A stretch of 64,000 bases of DNA from Bradyrhizobium zhanjiangense (GTDB lineage: Bacteria; Pseudomonadota; Alphaproteobacteria; Rhizobiales; Xanthobacteraceae), in the NCBI RefSeq assembly GCF_004114935.1, contig NZ_CP022221.1:1571001-1635000 (forward strand), given 5' to 3'. Shown one piece after another: positions 17,653 to 25,161 of this stretch. Every line of letters begins with the position of its first letter. The first letter of the stretch is position 1. The notes beneath the pieces were generated by a model. That model ran no database searches. It was not told the origin of the DNA and worked only from the letters and a program-made list of their open reading frames with translations. Made by a program: the position numbers and the translations under genes.

Positions 17653-17755
17653 AAAGCATGATCCGGAAAGTGCGCAGCGGTTTTCCGAAAAGATCATGCT
17701 CAAACAACAACCTAAAGCGCGATGACGATTCATCCTAATCTCATCGCGCTTTAGG
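17653..17755. repeat. Rhizobial palindromic intergenic element
   Basis: Two parts. The first pairs AGCATGATCCGGAAA with TTTTCCGAAAAGATCATGCT, a motif I recall as common between rhizobial genes. The second is a perfect 15-bp inverted repeat CCTAAAGCGCGATGA/TCATCGCGCTTTAGG around a 15-base loop (17711-17755). It follows lpxK directly and could end transcription on either strand. Confidence 0.75.
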
Positions 17756-17845
17756 CAAGCGTCTCTGCCGTAGCCCATACGCCGAACGAACTTGCTTGCC
17801 AGCGGCAGCGGCAACGGCCTGGATCGCGGTGCAGCATTCAGTCAT
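17741..17845 (-). CDS. Possible 34-aa peptide
   Basis: A tiny ORF starting MTECCTAIQAVAAAA with GGTGAGC just upstream; the ATG overlaps the end of the small membrane peptide gene at 17848. The C-terminus is basic and runs into the palindromic repeat, so the last residues are repeat-derived. A weak call, made because it is coupled to a better candidate. Confidence 0.2.
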   Translation of the reverse strand: MTECCTAIQAVAAAAGKQVRSAYGLRQRRLPKAR

Positions 17846-17847
17846 GC

Positions 17848-17934
17848 TCACCACGCCCCGATGGCGATCAATCCAATAATGGTCAGGCATGAAGCGCAGG
17901 CTACCATCACAGTATAGCATTCGGGTGTATTCAT
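17848..17934 (-). CDS. Possible 28-aa membrane peptide
   Basis: The ORF encodes a 28-residue peptide with a short N-terminus (MNTPECYTV), a hydrophobic stretch with two further cysteines, and LTIIGLIAIGAW at the end, enough for one membrane helix. It is preceded by GGGAGG with five bases to the ATG, one of the best ribosome sites in the window. It is too short for ordinary gene finders. Function unknown; it might be a small membrane regulator or a toxin-like peptide, which is speculation. Confidence 0.4.
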   Translation of the reverse strand: MNTPECYTVMVACASCLTIIGLIAIGAW

Positions 17935-18002
17935 CGCTGCCTCCCAAGCTGCAATTTGCTTGGTCATCGCTACGCGGGAGAGATCGTGGTCTTGGGGCCG
18001 CT

Positions 18003-18188
18003 TCAATTCGGCATGCCGCAATCGGTCTTGCGCTGCGCGTCCGTCCTCTCATCGCCACCCTGATCCGCAGGCGGATAGTGCGCTTCGTGAGCTTCAGCGC
18101 GTTGGGCTGAGATCAGAAGCTGTTTCCGCATTTCAGCGAGGCGGGCGCGGCAATATTCACGATAGAGCATGTCGAATATGGTGGGCAT
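18003..18188 (-). CDS. Small hypothetical protein, 61 aa
   Basis: The N-terminal half (MPTIFDMLYREYCRARLAEM and onward) reads as an amphipathic helix; the C-terminal half is polar and acidic. The ATG at 18188 follows GGGGGTG. It lies inside the island between the two lpxK 3' ends, in the same direction as the two smaller ORFs downstream. I do not recognise a family. Confidence 0.4.
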   Translation of the reverse strand: MPTIFDMLYREYCRARLAEMRKQLLISAQRAEAHEAHYPPADQGGDERTDAQRKTDCGMPN

Positions 18189-18605
18189 GATTCACCCCCA
18201 TCGCTTGACCCTGATTTACAGATATTCCACCGCGAATTTTCGAGGTGATCGTAGCCCGCCAGATGGCTCTTCGATATGAGCCCGTTCACAGACTGCGCCA
18301 ATTCCAAAGCTCGATCGCTGTTTGGCTGACTTGATTGTCCGCGCGATAAAAAGAGCAGGGCTGATTACCTAACACGCAATATAGCAGCCCTTTGTTTCAC
18401 CAAGACTTCGTCAAACAACTTAAGAGCGCTGATCTGCAACAAAGAATCCAACTACAGCGCGAAATGACAAACTACGGAGTGCAGGCACTGTTCGATGCAA
18501 CGTCGGATCGGAACGATTGCGGGAGGGCGAGCCGCGCACAAGGCGCGGGAACGGCGGTTCAGCGCACGATGATTCCGTAGGCGGCAAGGCGACCTGTTCA
18601 CGAGC
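18189..18605. other. Gene-poor stretch of the island
   Basis: This stretch has visibly lower GC than its surroundings (near 18200-18480) and no convincing ORF; a 62-codon reading from 18392 has no ribosome site. The second copy of the lpxK 3' end is at 18538-18572. Nothing else was seen. Confidence 0.4.
18538..18572 (+). repeat. lpxK 3' end direct repeat, copy 2
   Basis: In frame this reads KARERRFSAR and then a TGA, against KARERRFSTR and TGA at the true lpxK end. The two copies match at 30 of 35 bases and are 931 bp apart. The codons before it are unrelated to lpxK, so it is a remnant, not a gene. Confidence 0.75.
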
Positions 18606-18983
18606 TCAACTCGGAAAGCATGCCCGGGCGGTCAGCGTCACCGGGGACAGATTGAGAATCTCCGGAAACGTAAATGCATAACTCGCGCTTACCTCGTTGC
18701 CGCATGCTGACGTGGAAAAGGTGAATGTGTCCGCAGGGAGCGTGAGGCCGAACGCCTGCTGGGCAGCGTAGCTCGTTATGGCGCTGCTGCTTGGGCAGAG
18801 CGTGCTATTGACGGTTGCGCAACGCGCCGCCATTTCGCTCCCATGCTGGATCCCCAGCTGAGTCCAGAACAGCAGCCCGCATTCGATGATCCCAAATATG
18901 AACAGGAAGAATGCGGGAGCGGTCAGCGCAAATTCCAGCGCCGACGCGCCCTGATTGTCGTGCCATAGCGCCGTGAGTTTCAC
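18606..18983 (-). CDS. TadE-like pilus assembly protein
   Basis: A 125-residue protein with the TadE pattern: NQGASALEFALTAPAFFLFIFG places a Glu in the first turn of an N-terminal hydrophobic helix, like a prepilin. Three pairs of cysteines are spread over the rest. Its start overlaps the preceding TadE-like gene by 4 bp. TadE/TadF-type pseudopilins act in Flp/Tad pilus assembly in the cell envelope. The assembly ATPase and secretin are not in the window. Confidence 0.82.
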   Translation of the reverse strand: MKLTALWHDNQGASALEFALTAPAFFLFIFGIIECGLLFWTQLGIQHGSEMAARCATVNSTLCPSSSAITSYAAQQAFGLTLPADTFTFSTSACGNEVSASYAFTFPEILNLSPVTLTARACFPS

Positions 18984-19483
18984 TGCAGCCTCGCAGTGGA
19001 TTGCGCGCTATAAGTATATGTGGCTGCCACGATCTGGTAATCGATGAGCGTATAGTAGGTCGCTCGCGCCGAGACCGTCGTATACGTTCCAGCCTGCGTG
19101 CCGCCGGTGCAGGTCGTCCCGCAAGTGACAGCGCTGACTCCCGCGCTCGTTGGACATCCGCAAAATTGGACCGGCGCAGGCGAAGCAGTGATGTCCGTGG
19201 CATTGGTGGCATTTGTCACGGCGTTCGAAATGCCGCTCACGTCAAAGCCGCGCGCAATTGCGTATTGCGCTCCCGCTTGTGCGGCATTTTCGACCTGCAT
19301 CTTGCGATAGAGTGCGAGCCCGATGTCTATCACCGACACGACCATCAGAGACAGTATCGGGATCAAGATGCCGAATTCGGCGGCCGCGACGCCGCGTTTG
19401 TCGCCGATAGCGGCGCGCACGTGCCCCGTCAGAGAATGAAGCAATCGACGGCAGTGCCTGGATGAGAAGTTCTGGATTTGCAT
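18980..19483 (-). CDS. TadE-like pilus assembly protein
   Basis: A 167-residue protein. After a basic N-terminus comes the TadE-type helix KRGVAAAEFGILIPILSLMV, again with Glu early in the helix, then LYRKMQVENAAQAGAQYA, the typical continuation. Several Cys and many Thr/Ala residues fill the exported part. ATG at 19483, 12 bases after the TadG-like gene stop. It is the middle gene of a three-gene transcription unit. Confidence 0.82.
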   Translation of the reverse strand: MQIQNFSSRHCRRLLHSLTGHVRAAIGDKRGVAAAEFGILIPILSLMVVSVIDIGLALYRKMQVENAAQAGAQYAIARGFDVSGISNAVTNATNATDITASPAPVQFCGCPTSAGVSAVTCGTTCTGGTQAGTYTTVSARATYYTLIDYQIVAATYTYSAQSTARLQ

Positions 19484-19494
19484 TGGTCCAAACC

Positions 19495-20817
19495 TCATTC
19501 GATGAGCTGCGCGGTTTGCGAACCTATCGTCGCGGTGCCGAGCGCGGTACAATTGACCTGGAGGTTCGACGTGCCGCTGAACGTCAGCGTATCCGCGATG
19601 ATTTTGGTGCAGGATGTGCTCGTGCCGTTGCCGCCACTGAAGCTGAGGTTGGCCTTTGGCAGGTAGATGGCACCGCCGAAGTTCTGTGTGCTGCCGCCGG
19701 TGAGATTGAAAGCAGTCCCGGCCGGCATATTGCGATCGCCGTACATGACGATGCCTTTCGTGGCGCCGCTGGTCGGCGCCGTCAGGTCGACGGTCGCGTT
19801 GCTGCCGATCGAAGCGGTGCCCCAGTTGCTTCCCGAGCCGGTAAACACCAGGGTTACGCCGCTGCCCGTGATGGTGGCGTTTCCAGCGACGCTCAAGCTT
19901 GCCCCGTCCAGATAATAGATGCCTGGATTAAGGTTCAGGACTGCGCCGGCATTGACCGTAATGCTGCCCGTGTAGCAGCCGGGGTCGAGCGAGGTTGTTT
20001 TTCCATTGGAGTTGACCACTATCTTGCCGTTGGTGCAACTCGGCCTCGCGGGGGGAGAGACGTTGGCGTAGGGGTCGGCGACGGGCAAAATGTGCGTCTT
20101 GACACCGTTGGTCGCCGTGATGCTGCTCGCGCCTGAGACGTCGCCAACCACTCCGACCTGATTTGCAGCGACCGAGGCGCTGCCGGCAACGTTGAGTGAG
20201 GGGCTTGCACTTGAGTTGCTGTAAAGGTTGCACTTGATCAAGTTGAGCTGGTTGCCGCCGCTGACGTTGACAGCGGGACTTGCGCTCGAGTTGAGCGCAA
20301 GTACGCAGCCTGTCCCGGAATTGGGCAGGGCGACAGATCGTGCGGTTATGAGGACAGGATCCGAGCCGAACAGGGCTGATAGCAGCCGCTGTTGCGGTTG
20401 ACTCACGATGACTTCGATGGCCTGCGAATTGGATGTGTGATTGCCTGTCTTCGGCGGCTGGTTCACCGTGACCGTGACGTTGTTTGCCCCGTTCGCGTAA
20501 CCGTAGTTTGCCGTAACCGCTTTGGCTTCGGACGAGGGGTCGGTCCCTGCACTCGCCGCTGTCGCAGCGCTGACCGCGCCAGAGTCAGCCGCGCTCTGCA
20601 TGTTCTTATGTTTGTAGTACCACCAGCCCACTTCCGTGCCGAGCCCTGCTGTGCCGACCAGGACCGGCATCAGCAGCGCCGAAATGATCACATAGCTGCC
20701 CGACTGATCTCGGGCGAATCGTTCAAGCAGGCTAACCGCCCGCTCGCGCCGACGAGCATGTCGCTCTGGGCCGAATGGTGCATCGAACGAATGGCTGCAA
20801 AGTCTCCGGGGGTCCAT
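19495..20817 (-). CDS. TadG-like protein with repeat-rich exported domain
   Basis: A 440-residue protein. Residues about 30-60 hold the Tad N-terminal helix (DQSGSYVIISALLMPVLVG), followed by the usual YKHKNMQSAADSGAVSAA. The rest is Ser/Asn/Gly/Thr-rich with repeated short strands, for example SSASPAVNVSGGNQLNL and SSASPSLNVAGSASV, which suggests a beta-helix or adhesin-like exported domain. First gene of the unit. The start has CAGGA five bases upstream. A surface role is inferred from family and composition. Confidence 0.8.
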   Translation of the reverse strand: MDPRRLCSHSFDAPFGPERHARRRERAVSLLERFARDQSGSYVIISALLMPVLVGTAGLGTEVGWWYYKHKNMQSAADSGAVSAATAASAGTDPSSEAKAVTANYGYANGANNVTVTVNQPPKTGNHTSNSQAIEVIVSQPQQRLLSALFGSDPVLITARSVALPNSGTGCVLALNSSASPAVNVSGGNQLNLIKCNLYSNSSASPSLNVAGSASVAANQVGVVGDVSGASSITATNGVKTHILPVADPYANVSPPARPSCTNGKIVVNSNGKTTSLDPGCYTGSITVNAGAVLNLNPGIYYLDGASLSVAGNATITGSGVTLVFTGSGSNWGTASIGSNATVDLTAPTSGATKGIVMYGDRNMPAGTAFNLTGGSTQNFGGAIYLPKANLSFSGGNGTSTSCTKIIADTLTFSGTSNLQVNCTALGTATIGSQTAQLIE

Positions 20818-20975
20818 GTGCGTCCTGCCCGCTTGCCACTTTTTCCCGTGGCAATGTGCTGCAGACCGACTTAAACCGGCCCCAATGGAAACGAGACAAT
20901 TTTAAACATCAGCCGACATTCAGCCGGCATTCATGGCCGCGCTTCTATCGATACATCTCCGATCAGGAGAATTCG

Positions 20976-21299
20976 ATGAAACTGCGGTCCGCGATCATTG
21001 CCGTCAGCCTCACGTGTCTGCCGGTTTTGCCCGCCCTTGCTCAGACTCCCTCGCCGCCGCCTGCGGCCGCTCCGGCAAATCCGACAGGTGCGGTGCCGGT
21101 TCCCGCGACCAAGCGCGTCACGTGCCTCGCCACGACGCAAAACCTGAAGGGACAGGATAAACGCGACCAGCTGCAGCTCTGCATGGCGCAGGCGCGGCTC
21201 GACTGCCTCAAGCAGGCGATCGATCAGAAGATCGTCGGCGAGGCCCGCAAGACTTTCATCAAGACCTGCGTGGGCGCGGATGGCACCGAGCAACAATAG
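20976..21299 (+). CDS. Secreted PsiF-repeat-like protein
   Basis: A 107-residue protein with a signal peptide (1-23, ending LPALAQ), an Ala/Pro linker, and a domain whose cysteines fall in two units, CLATTQNLKGQDKRDQLQLC and CLKQAIDQK...TFIKTC, the spacing seen in PsiF repeats. The ATG at 20976 follows AGGAG closely. PsiF proteins were first noticed as phosphate-starvation induced in enteric bacteria, but the molecular function is unknown, and no Pho box was identified here. Confidence 0.65.
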   Translation: MKLRSAIIAVSLTCLPVLPALAQTPSPPPAAAPANPTGAVPVPATKRVTCLATTQNLKGQDKRDQLQLCMAQARLDCLKQAIDQKIVGEARKTFIKTCVGADGTEQQ

Positions 21300-21315
21300 C
21301 CGCAGGCGCGCGGCC

Positions 21316-21543
21316 TTATCCCTGCGGCTTCGGCGCGCCGGGGAAATGCCGCTGGAGCACGGCGGCGGGCGTGGCGTAGGCTTCCTGCAGATCCACGCTC
21401 CAGTATTTCAATTCGTCGAGCGGGATACGCGTGTCGGTGATCGCGCAGCGCACATAGGTCCCCGGCGAGATCACCCGGAAATCGCCGTCGAGATATTGCA
21501 CCTGCGCTTCGCCATGGCCCGAGGGGCCAAACTTGTTCAGCAC
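21316..21543 (-). CDS. DUF2093 domain protein
   Basis: A 75-residue protein matching DUF2093: QVQYLDGDFRVISPGTYVRC followed by AITDTRIPLDELKYWSV. The Cys and the following loop hint at a small beta-rich fold. The GTG start at 21543 has GGAGA nine bases upstream and gives the family-like N-terminus; longer readings overlap the divergent hydrolase gene and are rejected. Function unknown. Confidence 0.8.
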   Translation of the reverse strand: MLNKFGPSGHGEAQVQYLDGDFRVISPGTYVRCAITDTRIPLDELKYWSVDLQEAYATPAAVLQRHFPGAPKPQG

Positions 21544-21720
21544 GGTCGAAAGTCTCCGTGGAAGGCCTCTCCGTGGAAATTCCTTGGAGGGCACGATGTG
21601 TCGGGCTGGATGTAGCATAGATAGGGTGGCTTGTCCGCCCGGTAAACCCACTGGTTTGTGATGTTTTGGCGCCGTTTCCGCGTGGTAGTGCTTGGACGAA
21701 GGGTCTTGACGCCGAGTCCG

Positions 21721-22545
21721 ATGCGCCTTCGACTGACCGCCTTGTTCCTGACGCTCCTGATGTCGGCCGCGCACGCTGCGCCTGTGCCGCAGCAGGTCGA
21801 CATCCCGCTGTCGTCGGGCGTCCTGCATGCGCAGCTCTACAAGCCCGAGGGCGAGGGGCCATTTCCGGCCGTGATCGCGCTGCATGGCTGCGGCGGGCTC
21901 AGTGGCCATTCCGATTCCGTACTGCCGCGCTATCGCGACTGGGCCGAGCGGCTGCTTAGGGCCGGCAACGCCGTGCTGCTGCCTGACAGCTACGGCTCGC
22001 GCGAGCTCGGGCCGCAATGTCGCGTCAAGGAGATGCACGTCAAGGCGCGGCGTGAACGCGTCACCGACATCGCAGCGTCACGCGCCTGGCTGATGAAGCA
22101 GAGCTGGGTGGCGCGCGACCGTGTCAGCCTGATCGGCTGGGCCAACGGCGCCAGTGCGCTGCTGTGGGCCGTGCGGCCGCAGAGCGCGGCGCGCGATTTG
22201 AGCCCGGATTTTCGCGCCGCGGTCGCCTTCTATCCCGATTGCCGGATCTCCGCCGGCCTCGGCTGGAGCACGCGGGTGCCGACCCTGGTGCTGATCGGCG
22301 CCGATGACGACGTGTCGTCGCCGCCGGCCTGCCGCCAGATGGTGGACGGCGCGCGCGGCCGCAGCGCGCTCGCGCGCATCGTGGTCTATCCCGGCGCCTA
22401 TCATGATTTCGACCGCGCCAACACGCCGCTGCACGCAGCTGCGGGCGGCACCGACGTGGCCGCGCCCGAGCATGGCCATCTCGGCACCGATGCGCAGGCG
22501 CGTGCGGAGTCGCAGAAGGACGTCGCGGAATGGCTGGCGCGGTGA
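21721..22545 (+). CDS. Dienelactone hydrolase family protein, secreted
   Basis: An alpha/beta hydrolase of 274 residues with a signal peptide (about 1-20). PAVIALHGCGGLSGHSD forms the oxyanion region, and the catalytic His is in YPGAYHDFDR near the C-terminus, with Asp in LIGADDDVSSP. The nucleophile elbow reads SLIGWANGAS, where an Asn takes the usual Cys/Ser place, so catalysis may differ from classic dienelactone hydrolase. The ATG at 21721 is used; a TTG at 21706 has a better ribosome site (AAGGG) and could be the real start. Substrate unknown. Confidence 0.8.
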   Translation: MRLRLTALFLTLLMSAAHAAPVPQQVDIPLSSGVLHAQLYKPEGEGPFPAVIALHGCGGLSGHSDSVLPRYRDWAERLLRAGNAVLLPDSYGSRELGPQCRVKEMHVKARRERVTDIAASRAWLMKQSWVARDRVSLIGWANGASALLWAVRPQSAARDLSPDFRAAVAFYPDCRISAGLGWSTRVPTLVLIGADDDVSSPPACRQMVDGARGRSALARIVVYPGAYHDFDRANTPLHAAAGGTDVAAPEHGHLGTDAQARAESQKDVAEWLAR

Positions 22546-22771
22546 GGATGGTGCCGTAGTTCCTAGCCCGGACTTGTCCCGCCGTAGCTCGGTAGAGCGA
22601 AGGCGGAAGCGGGGCCGGCCGAGGAACAACGTCAGGCGGACAGCCCCGCATCGACCACCGCCCTGCACGGACCATGATGGCCGACCGGGAATCTACGGAT
22701 CGCGCGTGGCGCCGGTTTCAGCATGTCGCGATGCCATCATTCGACCACGATGTCGATTAAACGCAATCAGT
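22546..22771. other. Intergenic region
   Basis: It includes a GC-rich stretch at 22563-22620 (TAGCCCGGACTTG and onward) that looks repeat-derived, with no second copy found in this window. No gene seen. Confidence 0.3.
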
Positions 22772-22921
22772 ATGCGCAGCCGTATCGTCCTGCTCTCCTC
22801 CGCCGTGATCGTCTTCACTGTCGCGATCTTCCTGTTTGAAGCCCACGCCGGCGCGCCACAGTTCGCGCCGAAACATTGCGGCTTCTGGACCACGATCGAC
22901 GCGGGATTGTCGTGCCGCTGA
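22772..22921 (+). CDS. Possible small secreted peptide, 49 aa
   Basis: The short ORF begins MRSRIVLLSSAVIVFTVAIF, an ordinary signal peptide, and has a predicted cleavage after EAHAGA. The remaining 20-odd residues contain two cysteines (KHCGFW and LSCR), consistent with one disulfide. The ribosome site is weak. It directly precedes the repeat mosaic. Function unknown. Confidence 0.4.
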   Translation: MRSRIVLLSSAVIVFTVAIFLFEAHAGAPQFAPKHCGFWTTIDAGLSCR

Positions 22922-22975
22922 AGTACACCAATCCATCGCCGTCATCCCCGCGCAACGGCGAAGCCGATGTCGCTG

Positions 22976-23096
22976 GAGGTGCTCGCCTCTTCGGCGAGCC
23001 TCGAAGGACGACGGCCCGGCTGCATCTCGGCCGTACATCCTTCGAGGCTCATCTTGCGATGCGCCTGCATCGCAAGCCTCGCACCTCAGGATGACG
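22976..23096. repeat. Palindromic intergenic repeat (CTTCGAGG type)
   Basis: An imperfect inverted repeat with CGCCTCTTCGGCGAGCC, CTCGAAGGAC and the partner CATCCTTCGAGG, ending CCTCAGGATGACGG. I recall this kind of sequence as frequent between Bradyrhizobium genes; no second copy was found in the window. First block of a three-repeat mosaic. Confidence 0.7.
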
Positions 23097-23128
23097 GGTC
23101 TGAATGGGCTCCGCCTTGCCGCCACACC

Positions 23129-23242
23129 GTCATTCCGAGCGCAGCGACTTGTCCGCCGAAGCTTTAACAAGATGGAAGCAATTCAGAGTCCCTCTGCGGA
23201 AAGATTCTGGATTGCTTCGTCGCAAGGGCTCCTCGCAATGAC
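23129..23242. repeat. Palindromic intergenic repeat, family A, variant copy 2
   Basis: The right half matches the family (TTCTGGATTGCTTCG and CTCGCAATGAC). The left half has diverged (GTCATTCCGAGCGCAGCGAC, GAAGCAATTCAGA). Second block of the mosaic. Confidence 0.75.
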
Positions 23243-23277
23243 GAGGTTGTGGCTACACTCGCCTCCACACACGCGCT

Positions 23278-23379
23278 GTCATCGCCCGGCTTGACCGGGC
23301 GATCCAGTACGCCGAGACGTCAGTGGTTCACCGAGAAGCCTCGGCGTACTGGATTCCCCGCATTCGCGGGGAATGACAC
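23278..23379. repeat. Palindromic intergenic repeat (GTACGCCGAG type)
   Basis: TGTCATCGCCCGGC and the hairpin CCCGGCTTGACCGGGCG lead to ATCCAGTACGCCGAG, which pairs with CTCGGCGTACTGGAT; a second small hairpin CCCCGCATTCGCGGGG precedes AATGACA. Third block of the mosaic, ending 24 bases from xseA. Confidence 0.75.
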
Positions 23380-23403
23380 CGGGCGAAGTGCTGCCCTCGC
23401 GCC

Positions 23404-25044
23404 TCAGAACAAGCTGCCCTGATCCACCGGCTTGGCCACGCGCTTCGGCGCGGGCTTTGCGTCTTGCGCGGCCGGCTTTGGCTGTGAGGGCGCACGCATT
23501 GCCGTCGGCGCCGGGCGGTCCGCATCCGCAGTCGCGGCCACACGTCCGTCGGCAAACTCGATCTCGAGCCGCGCATTCGGCCCGACACTGTCGGCCGCAT
23601 GCAGGGGGTGGCCGGCTTCATCGCGCACCAATGCAAAGCCGCGCGCGAGCACGCTGCGGTAGGACAGCGCGGAGAGCAGCTTGCCGCTGTTCTCGACACG
23701 CGCATCGAGCCGTTGCAGCAGCGTGACAAGCGCGCGTTGCGCGCGCTCGGCGAGCCGATGCGTGTGCTCGCGCTGGCGCAGAATCGCGTTGCGCTGCGCC
23801 TGTGCGTTGGAAAGCTTTGAGGCGCGCAAGCGAACCTCGAGCCCGGCAAAGTGGTCGCGCCGCCGCCGCAGCAGCGAGCGCGCGGAGAGGCCGAGCCGCT
23901 CGCCGCACACGGTGAGGCGGTGATCGGCCTGCGCGATCTGGCCGTGCAGCACCCGTAGCGTCAGCTTGGCACTCGCCGCCGTAAAACGGCGGAAATGCGC
24001 ATGCGTGTTGGCCTTGAGGCAGCGGGGCAGGGAGGCGCCCGCCGAATCCAGCCGCTGCCGCGGGATCGCCAGCAGGTCGCCGGCCGCCGGCAGCGCGCGC
24101 GCGGCGGCGCGCAACTCGTTGCGCCGGCTTTCATGGCCGCGCTGCCAGCAGGCGCGGGTGCGCCGTCCGAGATCGGCGACCTCGACGAAGAGGTCGCTGC
24201 GCACCGGCACCGCCATCTCGGCCGCCGCCGTCGGCGTCGGCGCGCGCTTGTCGGCGACGAAATCGATCAGCGTGATGTCGGTCTCGTGCCCGACCGCCGA
24301 GATCAGCGGGATCATGCTGTCGGCCGCTGCGCGCACCACGATCTCCTCGTTGAACGACCAGAGATCCTCCAGCGAGCCGCCCCCGCGCGCGACGATCAAC
24401 ACATCGGGCCGCGGAATCTTGCCGCCCTCGGGCAGCGCGTTGAAGCCGCGGATCGCGGCCGCGACCTGCTCGGCCGAGCCTTCGCCCTGCACCTTGACCG
24501 GCCACACCAGCACGCGGCGGGGAAAGCGGTCCTCGAGCCGGTGCAGGATGTCGCGGATGACCGCGCCGGTCGGCGAGGTGACGACGCCGATCACCTCCGG
24601 CAGCCAGGGCAAGAGCTGCTTGCGCGCCTGGTCGAACAGGCCTTCGGCGGCAAGCTTCTTCTTGCGCTCCTCCATCAGCGCCATCAGCGCGCCAATGCCG
24701 GCCGGCTCCAGCGCCTCGATCACGATCTGGTATTTCGAGGAGCCTGGATAGGTGGTGAGCTTGCCGGTGGCGATCACCTCGAGCCCCTCCTGGGGCTTGA
24801 AGCGCATGCGGCTATGCACGCCCTTCCAGATCACCGCCTCGATCTTGGCGCTGTCGTCCTTGAGCGCGAAATAGCAATGACCGGAGGAGTGCGGTCCGCG
24901 GAAGCCGGAGATCTCGCCGCGGACCCGGACATGGCCAAAGGCGTCCTCGACCGTCCGCTTCAGGGACAGCGAGAGCTCGGAGACGGTGAATTCGGGCGCG
25001 TTGAGCAATTGTTCCGCAGGCGGCATCGGCAAACGATTCGGCAT
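23404..25044 (-). CDS. xseA: Exodeoxyribonuclease VII large subunit
   Basis: Catalytic subunit of the nuclease that degrades single-stranded DNA to oligonucleotides in repair. The 546-residue protein has an N-terminal OB fold ([17 protein letters not shown], then VRGEISGF and GHCYFALKD), and the core motif [19 protein letters not shown] (about 150), [19 protein letters not shown] and [21 protein letters not shown] long Arg/Ala helical region and an Ala/Pro/Lys-rich tail follow, about 100 residues longer than in E. coli. xseB is not adjacent. Confidence 0.95.
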   Translation of the reverse strand: MPNRLPMPPAEQLLNAPEFTVSELSLSLKRTVEDAFGHVRVRGEISGFRGPHSSGHCYFALKDDSAKIEAVIWKGVHSRMRFKPQEGLEVIATGKLTTYPGSSKYQIVIEALEPAGIGALMALMEERKKKLAAEGLFDQARKQLLPWLPEVIGVVTSPTGAVIRDILHRLEDRFPRRVLVWPVKVQGEGSAEQVAAAIRGFNALPEGGKIPRPDVLIVARGGGSLEDLWSFNEEIVVRAAADSMIPLISAVGHETDITLIDFVADKRAPTPTAAAEMAVPVRSDLFVEVADLGRRTRACWQRGHESRRNELRAAARALPAAGDLLAIPRQRLDSAGASLPRCLKANTHAHFRRFTAASAKLTLRVLHGQIAQADHRLTVCGERLGLSARSLLRRRRDHFAGLEVRLRASKLSNAQAQRNAILRQREHTHRLAERAQRALVTLLQRLDARVENSGKLLSALSYRSVLARGFALVRDEAGHPLHAADSVGPNARLEIEFADGRVAATADADRPAPTAMRAPSQPKPAAQDAKPAPKRVAKPVDQGSLF

Positions 25045-25098
25045 TTTGGGGTCAGACCCGACGTTAAGGATTTTCGCGCCGCGGCGCCAATCCCGGGA

Positions 25099-25134
25099 TT
25101 GATTGGAAGAGTACTCTGTAATATAGAGTTCTCT
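25099..25134 (+). promoter_or_regulatory. Promoter with overlapping operator of the 25-27.5 kb operon
   Basis: The -35 TTGATT (25099-25104) and -10 TATAGA (25122-25127) are 17 bases apart. The inverted repeat ACTCT-GTAATAT-AGAGT (25113-25129) covers the spacer and the -10, inside a larger figure with AGAGTACTCT at 25108 and AGAGTTCTCT at 25125. A repressor bound here would block RNA polymerase. The last gene of the operon encodes a winged-helix regulator, the natural candidate; that link is inferred. Confidence 0.6.
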
Positions 25135-25161
25135 ATTGGTTGATGATTAGGGGGATGAGCC

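Noticed and set aside
18392..18580. 62-codon ORF within the lpxK-flanked island
   Set aside because: TTG start without a ribosome site; its end runs into the lpxK remnant in another frame.
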